64,000 bases of DNA from Cystobasidium ongulense (GCA_022835595.1 BQUP01000005.1:1793501-1857500); one strand, 5' to 3'; shown: positions 1-16,402, counted from the first letter of the stretch. Translations and numbers: made by a program. Notes: generated by a model from the letters alone, not told the origin.

Positions 1-1307
<1,307 letters not shown>

Positions 1308-1819
1308 GTCAAGATACTCCAGAAGTGGGCATCTAAACAAATATCGCTTATTGTAATCTCATAGCTGAAGTGATGTAGGATACGCTTATCGACCTTGTAA
1401 TCTTCGGGGGCAATACCGGTACAAGTACACTGACTCCATAAGATCCCATGCATTTCTCAACCCTGGGCTAGCAAGCAGGGATGATCTACTGCTCAAGCCT
1501 GTAGCGCATGCATCCGTTGCACATATGCACCTTGCACACGACAGGCAAAGCTTACCCTAAAATATTCCTCGTTGCACTAGCATCCGAGGCGTCGTTGAGG
1601 AACGGCCGCACAGTAATCCGTTGAGCCAAGCGGGCAGTCGTCGTGGAATGTATAAGAATGTGCCTTTTGGTTGTCGGCACTGAGCGGCTGGATGCTTCTG
1701 TGTCTGGACATGATCCTGGGTCGATTGCGATTTCGACGGGTTGCCTCTGGCCTATTAAGTCATACTTACGTGCACCTCTCAGCCAACCTCTTTGCGAATA
1801 ACAGCAAAAAGCTTTCACC
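1308..1819. other. Intergenic spacer after U2AF
   Basis: About 510 bp between two genes read in the same direction. It must hold the U2AF terminator and the promoter of the next gene. I see no convincing ORF, RNA gene or repeat here. Confidence 0.5.
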
Positions 1820-2138
1820 ATGTACATCATTGGAAAGTGAGTCGTGCCGATGTCTGTTGCTCTGGTGCAATATCGCAGGCTGACGGCTAGCGACTCATTT
1901 GACCAGGTGGGTGGATCTTGGAGTAGGGATTGCGAGCGGAGTATTCGCCTTCAATGAATACCAGAAGAGGAACCACCCAGAAGAACGAAGATTGATTCCT
2001 CTGCTCAAGCGCGGCTACAATGCGAATAAGCAAACCGACAGGCTCGCCGCTGAGGCAGAGCTCGAGAAGGAAGCAAGCGTCGAATTAGCCAAGCTGATGG
2101 AGAGCGAGCGAACCAGCACAACAGGAGCACGGTCCTAG
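1820..2138 (+). CDS. Small putative membrane-anchored protein, 82 aa
   Basis: Two exons, 1820-1836 and 1907-2138, with an intron of 70 nt. The first exon encodes only MYIIG plus two bases of a Lys codon. The acceptor at 1906 is the one that keeps the frame; an upstream AG at 1878 puts the next exon in a frame I consider non-coding. The protein opens with a hydrophobic stretch (WVDLGVGIASGVFAF, roughly residues 7-21) that could be a single membrane segment or mitochondrial anchor. It continues as a basic then charged helix (KRNHPEERR, later a Glu/Lys/Ala-rich run). I do not recognise the family. The architecture resembles small fungal mitochondrial or ER tail-type proteins, but that is inference. 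An ORF-only annotation would miss the start. Confidence 0.6.
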
Positions 2139-4028
2139 AGGAGAGACGAAGAGTGTTAAAGAGTTGCTGTCTATAGAAGTCGCTGCTCTTTGGATCCTCA
2201 CAGCCTTTGCAATCGGTCAAGGGCAACACGACAACTTCGCGCTTGCTGCATTCGAAAGTCACAGCTGGGACCCGTATCCATGCGTCCCTCAGCACCAGAC
2301 GTGATTCTCATACAGAGCAAAGCAAGCCACGACCACGAGAGTTCTCGCTGCTGCAAGTAGAATCAACGCAAGACCTGTCAAGACCAAGAAAGATAATCGA
2401 GATCCGAACGTCTTTCCATTGTTATATGCTTGTAGGATGTATACAGATCAACAGTATGACATATCTCCATTCTGGTGTAACGCTATCCTAGCATGTACGT
2501 AGATTACAACGTAAAACCGCAACCCAGTCTTTTCAAGATCCGCAATCAGTTTGCTGCTCTGACTCATTGTTCTTTTTCCCACACCGATTGTCAGCTTATT
2601 TCCTCATCGCAGACAAGTGAGAGAAACTGAACAGACTGACCGACTAACGTGTCATTACTTCTGTTGTCGCTTAGGGGTTGAGATACCTAGCGGTTTTTCG
2701 GACTGATTGGAACAGAAGCAATCCAACATCCTGCAGCTCTCGCTTGGACAATATTGGCTCCTGGCAGCTTCCATACATACTAAGGATCTTTTAGATCGTC
2801 CTGCAAGTCTGCTATACTGGGCATTGATAATGTGGCGCTCAAGCGTGAGCCTCAAGGAGACGCTCAAGTGTTGGACCATCGTTGTGAACACACTCACTGA
2901 TATTTGGAAAGGGCCGGACTGAGAGGTTGGTCAGGTTTTCAGACCTATCACAGTAGCTCTGTGTTTGGCCTGACATACTAACCAACCTCTCAGTCCGGCT
3001 TTGTCTAGATAGTATGAGTATCGTCTCACTACCACACATTCTATCAGACATACCGTCGTGCTCCACTCTGGGACCTTACAGCATATGCATACCCCTCGCA
3101 CGTTTCCAGACGGCGAAGATCGCTGCAACAGTATTCTACCGAATTTGCTTGAAATATCCTCCAGCTGATGGCCTTACGGGATGCTATAACTAATTTGTTC
3201 GGAATGGTAGGACGGGAATGTATCAATTTGATTTGTGACGAGAAGTTGCTCTTTCGTAGCGTCACGCTACAAGCATGTGGAGAAAACCGCAGTATCTCAA
3301 TTCTTCGTGAATACTGTCATCTAAGTTAGCCTCAGAGGAGCGCCTTCATAAGGGCGTGAGAGGCAATACGATTGTCTGCAAGCATATGAGGGCCTCCAGA
3401 GGGAGTCTGCTGAGTCTTTGGGAGGGAGGAAGTCGAAGCTTCACACAAATTACTGCACAGTAGCAAGCGCTATTACAGAGTCAGCAGCTTTTCCAGCGGT
3501 AGAAGACCCGATTGCGGGAAGGTGAAAATTGTGCTGAAAATTCTGCCATGCACGTGTGGGTGACCGGGAGATAGGCATTGCAGGAAAGGCATCTGAGCAA
3601 GCTCTTGCGACTAGTTAGTGATGCATGTAGTCTTTGGTTGGCTACTGGCTTGAAGCGGGCTTGATCTTGCATCTCATGGCTCTAAACACTTCGCTGTCTA
3701 CGTCTTGCATGATCTGTGGCGACCATGCCCGGCCAGTCGTGGAATGGAAGGCACACAAGCAAGTCCATCCAGGCTGCAGCATGTCAGCAGCAATGCAGAC
3801 TTGTAAGCAGATGCCCACAATGCCATGGTACCGTGAGACCTGCCAGACATCCCGTGTCACCGCCAGTCCGGTGGCAAGCCTTCCTCGCGCTTTACAAAAC
3901 TTGCTGGATTTGCTCGTCTGCCTTTCATCTCCCAACCAACCAACTCAACTCGGTCAAGCAAGTCTACAGCTTACGACACGAGCATCAAAGCAATAACAAC
4001 ACAACCCTTTACTCTACACTCTCTAAAT
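2139..4028. other. 1.9-kb gene-poor spacer upstream of DBP2
   Basis: I see no ORF here with family resemblance or credible splice structure. It contains the 19-bp inverted repeat described separately at 2913-2999. The last few hundred bases, rich in CCAACCAACC and CAACAACAC stretches just before the DBP2 ATG, look like a fungal 5' leader and promoter. Confidence 0.4.
2913..2999. repeat. Inverted repeat with 19-bp perfect arms
   Basis: Arms at 2913-2931 and 2981-2999 are exact reverse complements (gccggactgagaggttggt and its complement), separated by a 49-base loop. It could be a hairpin RNA, a terminator-like structure or the remnant of a small foldback element. No flanking target-site duplication is evident. 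Confidence 0.8.
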
Positions 4029-6966
<2,938 letters not shown>

Positions 6967-7599
6967 ATCCTCCTTCTGTGCCGTGCCGGCAACATCGCAG
7001 GCACTCTTCATCTATTTCCCTCTCGCAAGCAAGTTTCTGTACCATCAGCCTCAGCTACTCATAGAATTCGTTGTCAGCAGTCTAATTGCAGTGCTAGATG
7101 ATCCTCCGTCATGTTTGTTTCCATTAGGTCTTCTGTTTCGTTAGATTTCACTACTATTCCACCTCTCTGGCGCGTTTTGTACAGCGCGTCGGACAGTTGT
7201 GGCACCAATGCAAAGCAAATGCTGCGCTCAATGCAAACTACAAAGAATCTCTTAGCATTATTTCTTGCCTTACTTCGTGCTGCCTGCATTCGCGCTTGTT
7301 GGGTGGCGAACACTACCCTATCTGCACGTGAATGCGCATAGAAGAGAATCACCTGTAACCGGTCTGGAATGCCAGTCGCTGGTCCAGTATACGAGCTGAC
7401 CGTCCGTAGTGTTGAACAGAACACTACGTTCAGCTCTTATAGTGGACCAGCGCATGGCTTTCCAGACCGGTTACAGGTGATTCTGGAGCTTCCCATTGCA
7501 CATGCATTCGACACAAGACTGCTTTTTACCAACTCTTTGCACGCTGAACAATTTACGCGCCGCTGGCCTCACATTCTTTACATAAAGACGTTCGCACCA
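6967..7599. promoter_or_regulatory. DBP2 3' region and allantoinase promoter
   Basis: About 630 bp with no supported gene. It holds the 140-bp imperfect palindrome at 7345-7484, about 115 bp before the allantoinase ATG. An in-frame open reading frame runs from within the palindrome into allantoinase, but it has no family resemblance and I treat it as leader sequence. Confidence 0.5.
7345..7484. repeat. 140-bp imperfect palindrome (long hairpin)
   Basis: The outer 24 bases (agaatcacctgtaaccggtc and four more) pair perfectly with the other end. The pairing then continues with few mismatches and one 4-base gap to a very short loop near 7415-7418, so each arm is about 65 bases. A structure this long is rare in a compact fungal genome. 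Candidates are a foldback/MITE-like element, a hairpin small-RNA precursor or a promoter structure. No obvious target-site duplication flanks it. Confidence 0.85.
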
Positions 7600-9094
7600 A
7601 TGTCGTCCTTGCTGGTCTTCTCAGGCGCGCAGGTCGTGCTGCCTGGTCAAGCCGAGCCGTGTCCAGCTACGATCGAAGTCGACACACACTCTGGCAAAAT
7701 CATAAAGGTCTTCGAGAAGGCAGCTGATATAGCAGACTATGTGAGCTTCACCAGCTTCCAGTAATACAGCCTCCACTAACACTTACTGTCACGTGAAGCC
7801 TTGGAATACCGAGTTCGTTCAACTCAAGCCTGGCCAGATCCTACTGCCTGGACTGGTAGATGTGCACGTCCACCTCAATGCACCTGGTCGCGAGCAGTGG
7901 GAAGGCTTCAAGACAGGAACGCAAGCTGCTGCATCTGGAGGAGTGACCACGTTGGTTGACATGCCGCTAAACTCGATACCTTCAACCACAACCTCCAGCA
8001 ACCTCAAGCAGAAGACAGACCGGGCCGAAGACTCCAGCTACATTGACGTTGCTTTCTGGGGAGGCGTTGTCCCAGATAATTCGGAAGATCTCGTTCCCCT
8101 GATTGACGCCGGCGTGAAAGGCTTCAAATGCTTTCTGTGCAATAGCGGAGTAGACGAGTTCCGACACGTGGAGGAGGCAGACCTACACCGGGCACTACCG
8201 AAGATACAGCACAAAGGCCGCAAAATGTTATTCCATGCCGAGCTAGGCGATCGTGATGAAGAATCACTTCACAGCCATCGTGAATACTCCACCTTCCTTA
8301 AAACATCACCTGAAAGCATGGAAGAATCCGCTATCGCGCTAGTCGCTCGCCTTACCGAACAATACGCACCGCTTCAGACTCATATCGTTCATCTTTCAGC
8401 CTCTTCGGCACTTCCAATCCTCAGAGAGGCTCGAAGAGTGAAGAAACTGCCCCTATCAGTCGAGACTTGCATACATTACCTCACGCTTGAAGCCGAAGTC
8501 GTGCCTGAAGGCCGAACGGACTACAAGTGTTGTCCACCGATACGAGGGCGAGCCAATCGTGACGCTTTATGGCAAGCTCTCCTAGACGAAGATATTGATT
8601 TCATAGTTTCGGACCATTCCCCTTGCACAGCAGACTTGAAGAGATTGGACGAAGGTAACTTCCTGAAAGCATGGGGAGGTATCGGAGGATTAGGACTTGG
8701 TGTTAGCTTACTCTACACTGAATGCAGAAAGAGGAATATATCTATATGCAAGCTGGTAGAATGGATGTCTAGCAAGCCTGCCAAGTGGATTGGTCTTGAT
8801 GGTCAGAAAGGTGGCCTACAAGTGGGAGCGGATGCGGATCTGGTAATCTTCGATACAAATAACTCATTCGAGGTGAGTCACACAACCACCCTTGTTCACG
8901 ATGGTGATCTGACACAGCCGCCATCTTGACAGATCACCACAAATGACCTATACTTCAAGAATAAAGTCTCGCCTTACACCGGCATGCAAGTTGACGGAAG
9001 AGTTCTCAAAACATACCTCCGAGGGGAGGTAGTTTTCGATAACCAAGCAGCAGACCCATTCATTGGTAAAGCAAAAGGCAGTTTATTACTTTGA
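7600..9094 (+). CDS. DAL1: Allantoinase
   Basis: Cyclic amidohydrolase that opens allantoin to allantoate in purine degradation, releasing ureide nitrogen. Exons are 7600-7740, 7799-8872 and 8933-9094, giving 458 aa. Visible family marks are the metal-binding HxH in GLVDVHVHLNAPGREQWEGF, the lysine that is carbamylated in this family (VKGFKCF), a later histidine in IVHLSAS, and the DHSPC block with the metal-ligand aspartate. The length matches fungal allantoinases. The start at 7600 gives the usual beta-strand opening (SSLLVFSGAQVVLPG). No other purine-degradation genes lie next to it, so there is no visible DAL cluster here. The gene is probably nitrogen-regulated in life, but I see no site I could name. 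Confidence 0.95.
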
Positions 9095-9247
9095 AAAGGA
9101 TATGTAAATTGCTACAGCATGTAAGCCTATTTACCAGTGTGACCAAACCGATGAGTAGAAACGCAGAGTAGTGCAAAGCAACCTCAATTATCGTTACAAC
9201 AACAAAACACTTCTTGAAGCTTGAAGAGATGTTGCCTCTACTGTAGA

Positions 9248-12200
9248 CTATGACGAGATGAACTGATAAAGTGCAGACGACGTCAGCCCGACCAGGCTGT
9301 TTTGTTGAGCTTGTTGAACTTACCTGGAACACAGCTGTCACAGCCGACAGATCAGTCTCTGCGCGAAGAAGATCATCGTGAATATCCTTGAGGTCGGCAT
9401 TGCAGAAGTGATTCCAGCTAGTAGTTGCAAAGTCAGCTTCTTCGCGATCCTTGCTAACAGTCCATATAGACTTACGTGCTTGTATCACCGTATAACATGG
9501 CAGGGGCTTTCATGATCTGCTTTCCCCCTTTGCAGCGTTTGCACTTGAAAGTATCATGCGTTTCACTGATCGTATCCTCCCTATAATCAAAGAGCTGTCG
9601 GAGATTATCTCTACTGAAATGACGCTCTGCAGCTCCATTGTCATCTACTACACAAGCTGACAATGCCTGTTTGTGTGCTTGTCGTTGGAAGATCTTTTCT
9701 TCAAGCGTGCCAGTAGCGATGAAGCGGTATACGAAGCAATTCTTCTTTTGTCCGTCACGCCATACACGGGCCAGAGCTTGCTGATCAGCTGCTGGATTCC
9801 AGTCTGAGATAAATAATTGAGTCAGAGCATCCCTACATACAGAATTAAGAATATCCTACCAGGATCGAACAGCACAAGACGGTTTGCTCCGATGAGATTG
9901 ATACCACAACCTCCTGCTTTACTTGATAGTAAGAAGACGAACTCCTTTCCTTCGGGATCATTGAATTGATCGACAAGCTTTTGACGCTTCTTGATATTGG
10001 TACTACCCTCGAGGCGGAAGTAGCCGTAGCTATTGTTTCAAGTAGATACTCATTCAGACGTGTACAGACATATTCGGAGATATAAACTTACCGTTTGGCA
10101 TTCAGCATCCGCTCAATTACGTCAAGTGTTTCGGTATAATTGCTGATGAGGACGATCTTATCATCTGACTCGGCTCTCATCTTATCGAGGAATCTGCCAT
10201 GAAGGGTGAGCATCTTGTACGGGAAATACAAATCGGTAATTCTAGCCTACCTTTCTAAAACAAGCATTTTACCACTCAAGGCAGGCCATACCTCTCGCTT
10301 TCTTCCAAACTGCGTATAGCCTTCCGGGAAAAGCTTTTCACTTCCTGGTAGATCTCGTTCAAGATTGACAAGATCCGGATGATTGCACAACTTCTGCAGC
10401 ATACCAATAGCTACTAATGGATTTGAGCCTTTTCCTCTGATCAAGGCTTTGATTTCAGGTGAAGAGACGAAGAGACGGTAAAGCGCCAGTTGGAAAGGGG
10501 AAAGGGAGCAGAAGACCACATGTTCGTACTTGACAGGTACTGGAAAGAAACGCAAAGACTGTCAGAGAGAGCCGGAAAGCAGAGTAATGAATTCAGGCTC
10601 ACAGTATTTGGTAAGAAGATCGTTTGTTCGCCTAATAACAAAGCGATTGACGAGCGTTGTAAGCTCTTTTAATTTTGCTTGACACTTTTCTATCTGCAAT
10701 TCGGAAGCATCTGCATTTCTACCGTGCATAATAGCATTTTCGAAATTCTTCTTAAATTCGACTCTTGTACCTAAATAACCAGGAACGGCAAAGTCGAGTA
10801 GAGCAAAATACTCTGTAAGATCGTTTTGTATAGGTGTACCAGTGAGTAATACTCTTCTCTGTACATTGATCGAGTTCAGCGCCATGTAGGTTTGATTTTG
10901 ACTGTTCTTCAAGCGATGGGCTTCATCACACATCAACAAGCCCACGGGCGAATTGCCCAGCTCTTCCGTCAAAGATCTCAGAGTTTCGTATGATACGATG
11001 ATGACGGGCCTGACTATAGCACGACCGTGTGCTGAACACCATTGTCGTATATCTGCTATGACTTCGTGTTTTGGCTTGCTTCCATCGATAGCCAGCGGAT
11101 TGATAGCATTTGGACCGAGCCATTTCACTGCGAGTCACAGCGATGAGTTACGGGCCCACCTATTCTGTAAGACGTCACTTACCAATCTCGTTAGCCCAAT
11201 TTCTTACAAGTGATGCTGGGCACGTGACTATTGCTTTGTCGATGGTGCCTTTATTAGATCTCGGTGATTGCTTCAGGAGCGTCCAGAGCAAGCTGATACA
11301 TTGGAGCTGCAGAGATTGGGATTAGTGAAAGTATGATTCGTATAGCACGAGACTTACTGTCTTTCCTAAACCCATCTCATCGGCCATAATGCAGCCATGG
11401 GCCCCTTCAGCGATCATACCGGTCGTAGCCTTGTAAAGGAATTTGACGCCCTCTACTTGATGCGGGCGCAGAGTCTTGCATAGTTTCGGATCAATAACAA
11501 CCGGCACCTTCACCTTGGACGGATCTTTGTCTTGAAGTTTGTCAAGGCCGAGCATTGCAGCCAGGCTCTTGTGCACTCCAGACTTATCTTGAAGCTTCTT
11601 CTTCTCGGCAGCTTCCTTTTCAGCTTCTTCGCGCTTGAGCTTGTCTTCTTCTGTTTCGATATCATCAACTGTCGGATCCCAGAGAACGATAGCATGGTCT
11701 GCAAGGGGATCGTGAAGCGGTCTGGGTATAACATTTGGACGACGACAGACACCGAGTGCTCCAAAGGACAAGCGTGTCTCGATGACAGCACCAGTTTTCT
11801 TGTCTTTCATGACAGGTATCGAGAATGCTGCTGAAAAGACAGATGCTGCAGGCTTGGGTTCGTAGGTGGGATATACCTTGAGCGTGAGTGTATCTTCGCC
11901 ACCATCTGCATCGTTGTATGCACCATCGCTGTCCTTTGAGCGCTTCTTAGTCTTCTTTCCCGCTCCATCACTATCTTCCTCTTCAGGAGCATCTTCCTTG
12001 TAGTTTATGCGTTTCCGCTTTGCATTGGCAAGACGCTGAGGGACGTCGCGAACCAGCTTGGAAGAAGGCAGCTTGAACGGCTTGAAGGAGACGATGCCGA
12101 ATCCGCCGCCTGAGGCACTTCTCGGCGTGCTGGATCCGCCATTCAAAGGTCTAGAAGGTGTCACATTGCCATCCTTGCTGTTCTCGTCGCTTGTTGTGTT

Positions 12201-12254
12201 GCCATCGCCGCCTTCAGCCTTTGCCTTTGCAGCCAGCAGGGCGCTTCTGAGCAT
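9248..12254 (-). CDS. RAD54: RAD54 DNA translocase (SNF2 family)
   Basis: Snf2/Swi2 motor that works with Rad51 in homologous recombination. Exons on the minus strand are 12254-11358, 11306-11183, 11127-10603, 10539-10251, 10193-10092, 10029-9860, 9803-9476, 9417-9324 and 9262-9248, giving 847 aa. The N-terminal tail has the FKPFKLP motif and a Lys/Asp/Glu-rich segment. The helicase core shows DEMGLGKT (Walker A), [17 protein letters not shown] (DEAH box), [25 protein letters not shown] and RVWRDGQKK. The family-specific C-terminal zinc-type segment follows ([10 protein letters not shown]). The last exon is only 15 nt and supplies Phe-Ile-Ser-Ser-stop. The ATG at 12254 is the first in frame after a stop; a spliced N-terminal extension is possible but unsupported. 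It is divergent from RAD52. Confidence 0.95.
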
Positions 12255-12583
12255 CTGGCAGCGAGCCTGTCGGGCCTGGCTGAAGTCAGCGGTCTTCTAA
12301 CGAGCCGGTACAGGTCGGCTGCTGCTGTCCAAGCGTATGATCCTGTCGAGGTGGTTGGTTGGCTGCTTCCAACGAGCGCGACTGCTTTCTGCTCGTCGTC
12401 GTCGTTTGTCGATGTGGCGGATCCTTCTTGTTTACTCTGACCCAATCTACGCGAAACAAGACCTGCAGAGGGACACGAGCAAGCGATGACTGCTGCATGA
12501 CGCGCGAAGAGCCTACTGCAACATCAGGGAGTAGCTACGCTCACTGCTGCCAGGTAGACCTCTGTAGACCGCCTGCAGCGACC
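12255..12583. promoter_or_regulatory. Shared RAD54/RAD52 divergent promoter
   Basis: 329 bp between the two start codons, which face away from each other. Both leaders must lie within it, so transcription start sites are close together or overlapping. I could not recognise a specific damage-response element by eye. Confidence 0.7.
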
Positions 12584-14794
12584 ATGTTCGAACAAGCTAC
12601 ACGCCAGAACTGGCAACAAGGTGCTCCTCAGAGATTCGGCAATGACGACCAGCTATGGAGCAACGAGCCATCTCAAGGTAGGCTAATTCGACCATACTGA
12701 CGCTGAGCGAGTGGGCTGACAGGCCTGCTGCTTCCTGTCCCTTCCTACAGACTCGCTCGAGAAGATGCAGCGTTTGGGTAATCTGCTCAGCATGCGATTA
12801 GGACCCGAGTACCTCAGCACCCGACAAGGACCCGGTGGATCAAAACTGACCTACTTAGAGGGATGGCGAGCAATCAGTCTCGCCAACGAGGTCTTCGGCC
12901 ACAATGGCTGGAGTTCGTCTGTCAAGGACATCTCGATTGACTTTGTGGGTGGTTGGACTGGCCGGCTTTCTTGCTCGTGCTAATTAAGCTACGTGACTAC
13001 AGCTCGATTACAACGAAGAAGCTGGACGTTGGAGTGTGCATGTCACCGCGCTCGTACGCATCACCCTACCAGATGGATGCTATCATGAAGACGTCGGATG
13101 TGGCAAGATGGACAATTGCAAGTCGAAAGCCGATGCTCTGGACAAAGTGAGCCCAACTCACCCTCTCAATCCATGGACAATATTAATTCTTCTTTTCAGG
13201 TCAAGAAAGAAGCAGTGACTGACGCAATGAAGCGAGCTCTCCGCAATTTTGGCAATCTCATGGGAAATTGCATATACGACAAGACCTTCTTAGCCGATAT
13301 AGGCAAAGTGAAAGCTCCTGGCAAGGTACCTTTGGATTTCTCCACCCTTCATCGACCTGGTCAGACGTATGATATAGACGGGAAGATCATACCAGCTGGT
13401 ATCAAAGCAGAGTTGAACAAAGCTCCGGTTGCAGGACCTTCGAATGCTATCCAAGGTGATGCACCGGATATAGCCCCTCAGCTTCCCACCAAGGTGCAGC
13501 AGTACAACAACAATCAGAATCAACAATCAAAAAATGCACCTGCTCAACAGCGACAGCATATGCAAGTCCAAAAGCCTCAACCGCCAGCACAGCAAGTTCA
13601 ACGAAAACAGGTTAATCCTCCCGCAATGCAACAGCCTGGGAATCGTGTCCCACAGAATGTAGTCGTACAGAAGGCACAGTACCACCAATCAACGTCTCAG
13701 CACAAGCAGCTAGGCAACACCTCTCTAGCCAATCCCGCTAATAACAGAATGGAGATTGACCTCCACAAGTCTCTCAATTCAGAAGATATGTACGACGGTA
13801 TGGAGGATGATGAGCAACACATACAGGGATATGTAGCGGATGGAAAGTACGATGACAGCGGGTTTGACGAGTGTAACAAGACCGTACAAATACAAGCGTC
13901 AAGGTCACCAGAACAGCAGACCATACCCATACACAACACTCGTAATGCTCCACAGCAAGCAGGCCAGGTGCGGCCAGTCCCACCTCAGAACCAACATCAG
14001 CAAAACAGACAGCCGCCTCGTGCTGCTAATCAGGGAGATCAGGCCGAAAAGTCAGTAATGCCAGCCCTCAACGGCCCAAATCGACCTCAGCAATTCCATC
14101 AAAGTCATCAGGTTCCGCTCAAGCAGGAGCAACCGATGACCAACCCTCAAACTTCCAATGCACAAGTAGGTCTGTTGGCTCGTCTGAATTGGTAGAATTT
14201 GCTGACAATGTTTCCAGCAGAATTATGCCACACGAGCGGTTACGTTGCAGGATCAGCACAGAGATGATGGAGACCACCAATACCAGCATGCTCAAATTCA
14301 ACCAGTACGATCACAGACGATTCGAAGAGCCAGCGGTCAAGAACGCAAGCAAGGCCAGGGCAGCTCGCCTCTAAATCAATTGAAAGCAGCGCTACCTCAG
14401 ACTCGACCCGATGGTACAGGCTTTGCCGCCCCTGCAAATGTTATAGCCATTCCGGAGAGCGTTACGTTCAAGAGTTCGACCCGAGGAGTCAAACGACAAC
14501 TGCCAATTGAGTATGCTACCTTCAACTGTGTGAGACCCGTGTTCTGTTAATGTAGCTGATCCATCATCTCATTTCAGCAACGAGAACATCTCAGATGACA
14601 GTCATGTGGTCAACCCTGCTGTCCAGCAAGCTCAGCAAGGCATACAGAGGGCTATGAGCCCGAGCGAGAGAGCAAGGCTAGCAGAACAGCAAGCTCAACA
14701 ACAGCAAATGATTGCGCAAAATAGGCAAGCAGCAATAGAAAAGCGACAAAGACTAAATGGCCGTTCTTCGGGCCAGAAGCCAGTCAGTGCCTAG
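12584..14794 (+). CDS. RAD52: RAD52 recombination mediator
   Basis: Strand-annealing and Rad51-loading factor of homologous recombination. Exons are 12584-12677, 12751-12944, 13003-13146, 13200-14165, 14221-14510 and 14578-14794, about 634 aa. The conserved N-terminal DNA-binding domain is complete: [18 protein letters not shown], then [44 protein letters not shown] and GNCIYDK. After roughly residue 200 the protein is Gln/Asn/Pro-rich and low in complexity; the last exon ends in another Gln-rich coiled-coil-like stretch. The long divergent C-terminus fits Rad52, whose Rad51- and RPA-binding parts vary between fungi. The first exon's ATG gives an N-terminus rich in Gln/Asn before the domain starts. 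Confidence 0.95.
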
Positions 14795-15043
14795 CAGTCA
14801 CAGAGCTTTAGGTCATTAATTTCCGGTTTACAGAAGATTGCATGAATACGAGAAAGAAATTGCTGCTGAAATTCACAATCATTACAACGACAAGAATCAA
14901 GTTTTCGCTTAATCAAAGAAAAGATCAAAATCATTCAGAACAAACAGTATCTCGTACTTCTCGCATCATTGGGTGAACTATAAAGAGTTTAGATTGGGTG
15001 CACACTTATGCTAGCCAAGTACGACCACAAAAAGGGTCTCCTT

Positions 15044-16083
15044 TCACTGTACCATTTGCAAAGTATGGTTCCATACTCGTTCCTTTTGGTCTTCCGTTGC
15101 TGCTGTTTTGTGCTTGACCGGGTCACCTTTGTTATCGGCAAAGCAAGCTCCGCCACTTTCGTACGGTTTGACATCTTCAGCGAGAAACGCGTACAGCATG
15201 TAGTCTGCACATTCTTCCGCTGGTATTGCTAGTAGCGAGGAGATAGCGGATGCTCCTATCCTAGCATACCATGGCAAGTCTCTAAACAGCGGTGTTTTGA
15301 CTATGCCTGGATAGGCATGCATGTAGACAATTTCGGGATGTTTGCTAGCGAGATGCTGTGAGGGATTGTGAGCTTACATGTCAGTTTCACCTCATGGTCA
15401 AAGTAGCATGATGAACACACCTCAAAAGCAACATCAGTCATAGTGACTGCATGTGTCATTGCGTTGCCAGAGGAGTAGTGCGTTTTCAAGTCCAAGTCAT
15501 CCCAGATCAACTTGGAGGGGTTGCCACGAGTGCTGTCCAGCACGCTCAAGACACGAGATCCAGAATGCAGCTTATCCTGGAGACCATTCAAAAAGCCCAT
15601 TCGAGAATAGTAGTGCAGCATGAGCTTTCGGTCGTTGCCTTCTTTCGTCTCGGTGCGTCCGGCTAGAGTGAGTATACCAGGCGACAGAACGAGATAGTCG
15701 ACTCGCTCAACTTGCTGACTGACATCTTGGATGAGTCTCTTGAGCTCAGAGACCAGTGTGAGGTCACCTCTATGCAATGTCCTCAGCGTATCAGCATAGC
15801 ATAGTACTCGTATATACATGAACCGCTCGATCAAGTAGACTTACGCATGAAAGTGGTATGAACCAGCAGGTTTCTCTGCTTTCAGATCTGCGATAATCCT
15901 GCTGGCTGCACTCTCGCTTCGTCCGATGAGATGGATGTTGGGTTTCTCGACTAATGATGCAAACTTCCTTGCGATGGCTTCGCCGATGCCACTCGTGCCG
16001 CCGACGCAGACGATAGTTGGAGACGCTGGAAGTCGAGCGCTCAGACTGGAGAGCGCGGCTTGAACAACTGAGTGGGAGGGCAT
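15044..16083 (-). CDS. Short-chain dehydrogenase/reductase family protein, 299 aa
   Basis: Rossmann-fold NAD(P)-dependent oxidoreductase of the SDR superfamily. Exons are 16083-15845, 15769-15421 and 15355-15044. The dinucleotide site is clear (VCVGGTSGIGEAIARKF), followed by DYLVLSPGI at the NNAG position. The block HYYSRMGF resembles a fungal SDR subgroup. At the active-site position the sequence reads YSSGN, where the classical motif is YxxxK, so the catalytic lysine is replaced by asparagine. Similar replacements are, as I recall, usual in this subgroup, so this need not mean a dead enzyme. The C-terminal PGIVKTPLF block matches the PG motif after beta-6. The substrate cannot be inferred. 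The stop is about 250 bp downstream of the convergently read RAD52 stop. Confidence 0.85.
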
Positions 16084-16402
16084 CGTCACACCGAACGAAT
16101 GACTTCTCAATGGGGTTTGGTCGGTATGATGAACAAGGTGGAGCAAGTGCAAGTGCTTGACAGAGCAATCGCAAAGCTGACAGCTTCGCATCAACGCTGG
16201 AAATTCCCCAATGAACTGAGAAAGGGCCACATGAATAAGGAGAACGAACGAAGTGCAGACTACTCAAGGCCGACAACACAGGAGAACGAAGAAAGTACCG
16301 GCTTGACAGAGGGAAAGATTCTAGGCCAACCTTCCAGGTTTACGCAGCAACCTCAGCGGCCAGTCATCTCATCCGTCGTCAATATTGCGGGGCTTCGGGA
16401 CG

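Noticed and set aside
7369-7599. In-frame upstream extension of allantoinase through the palindrome
   Set aside because: The residues show no family similarity, and the internal ATG at 7600 starts exactly where allantoinases begin.
12286-12498. Possible first exon of RAD54 starting with MQQSSLARVPLQ
   Set aside because: It would need a weak GTCTTG donor. The added residues match nothing in Rad54, and an in-frame stop separates the frames without splicing.
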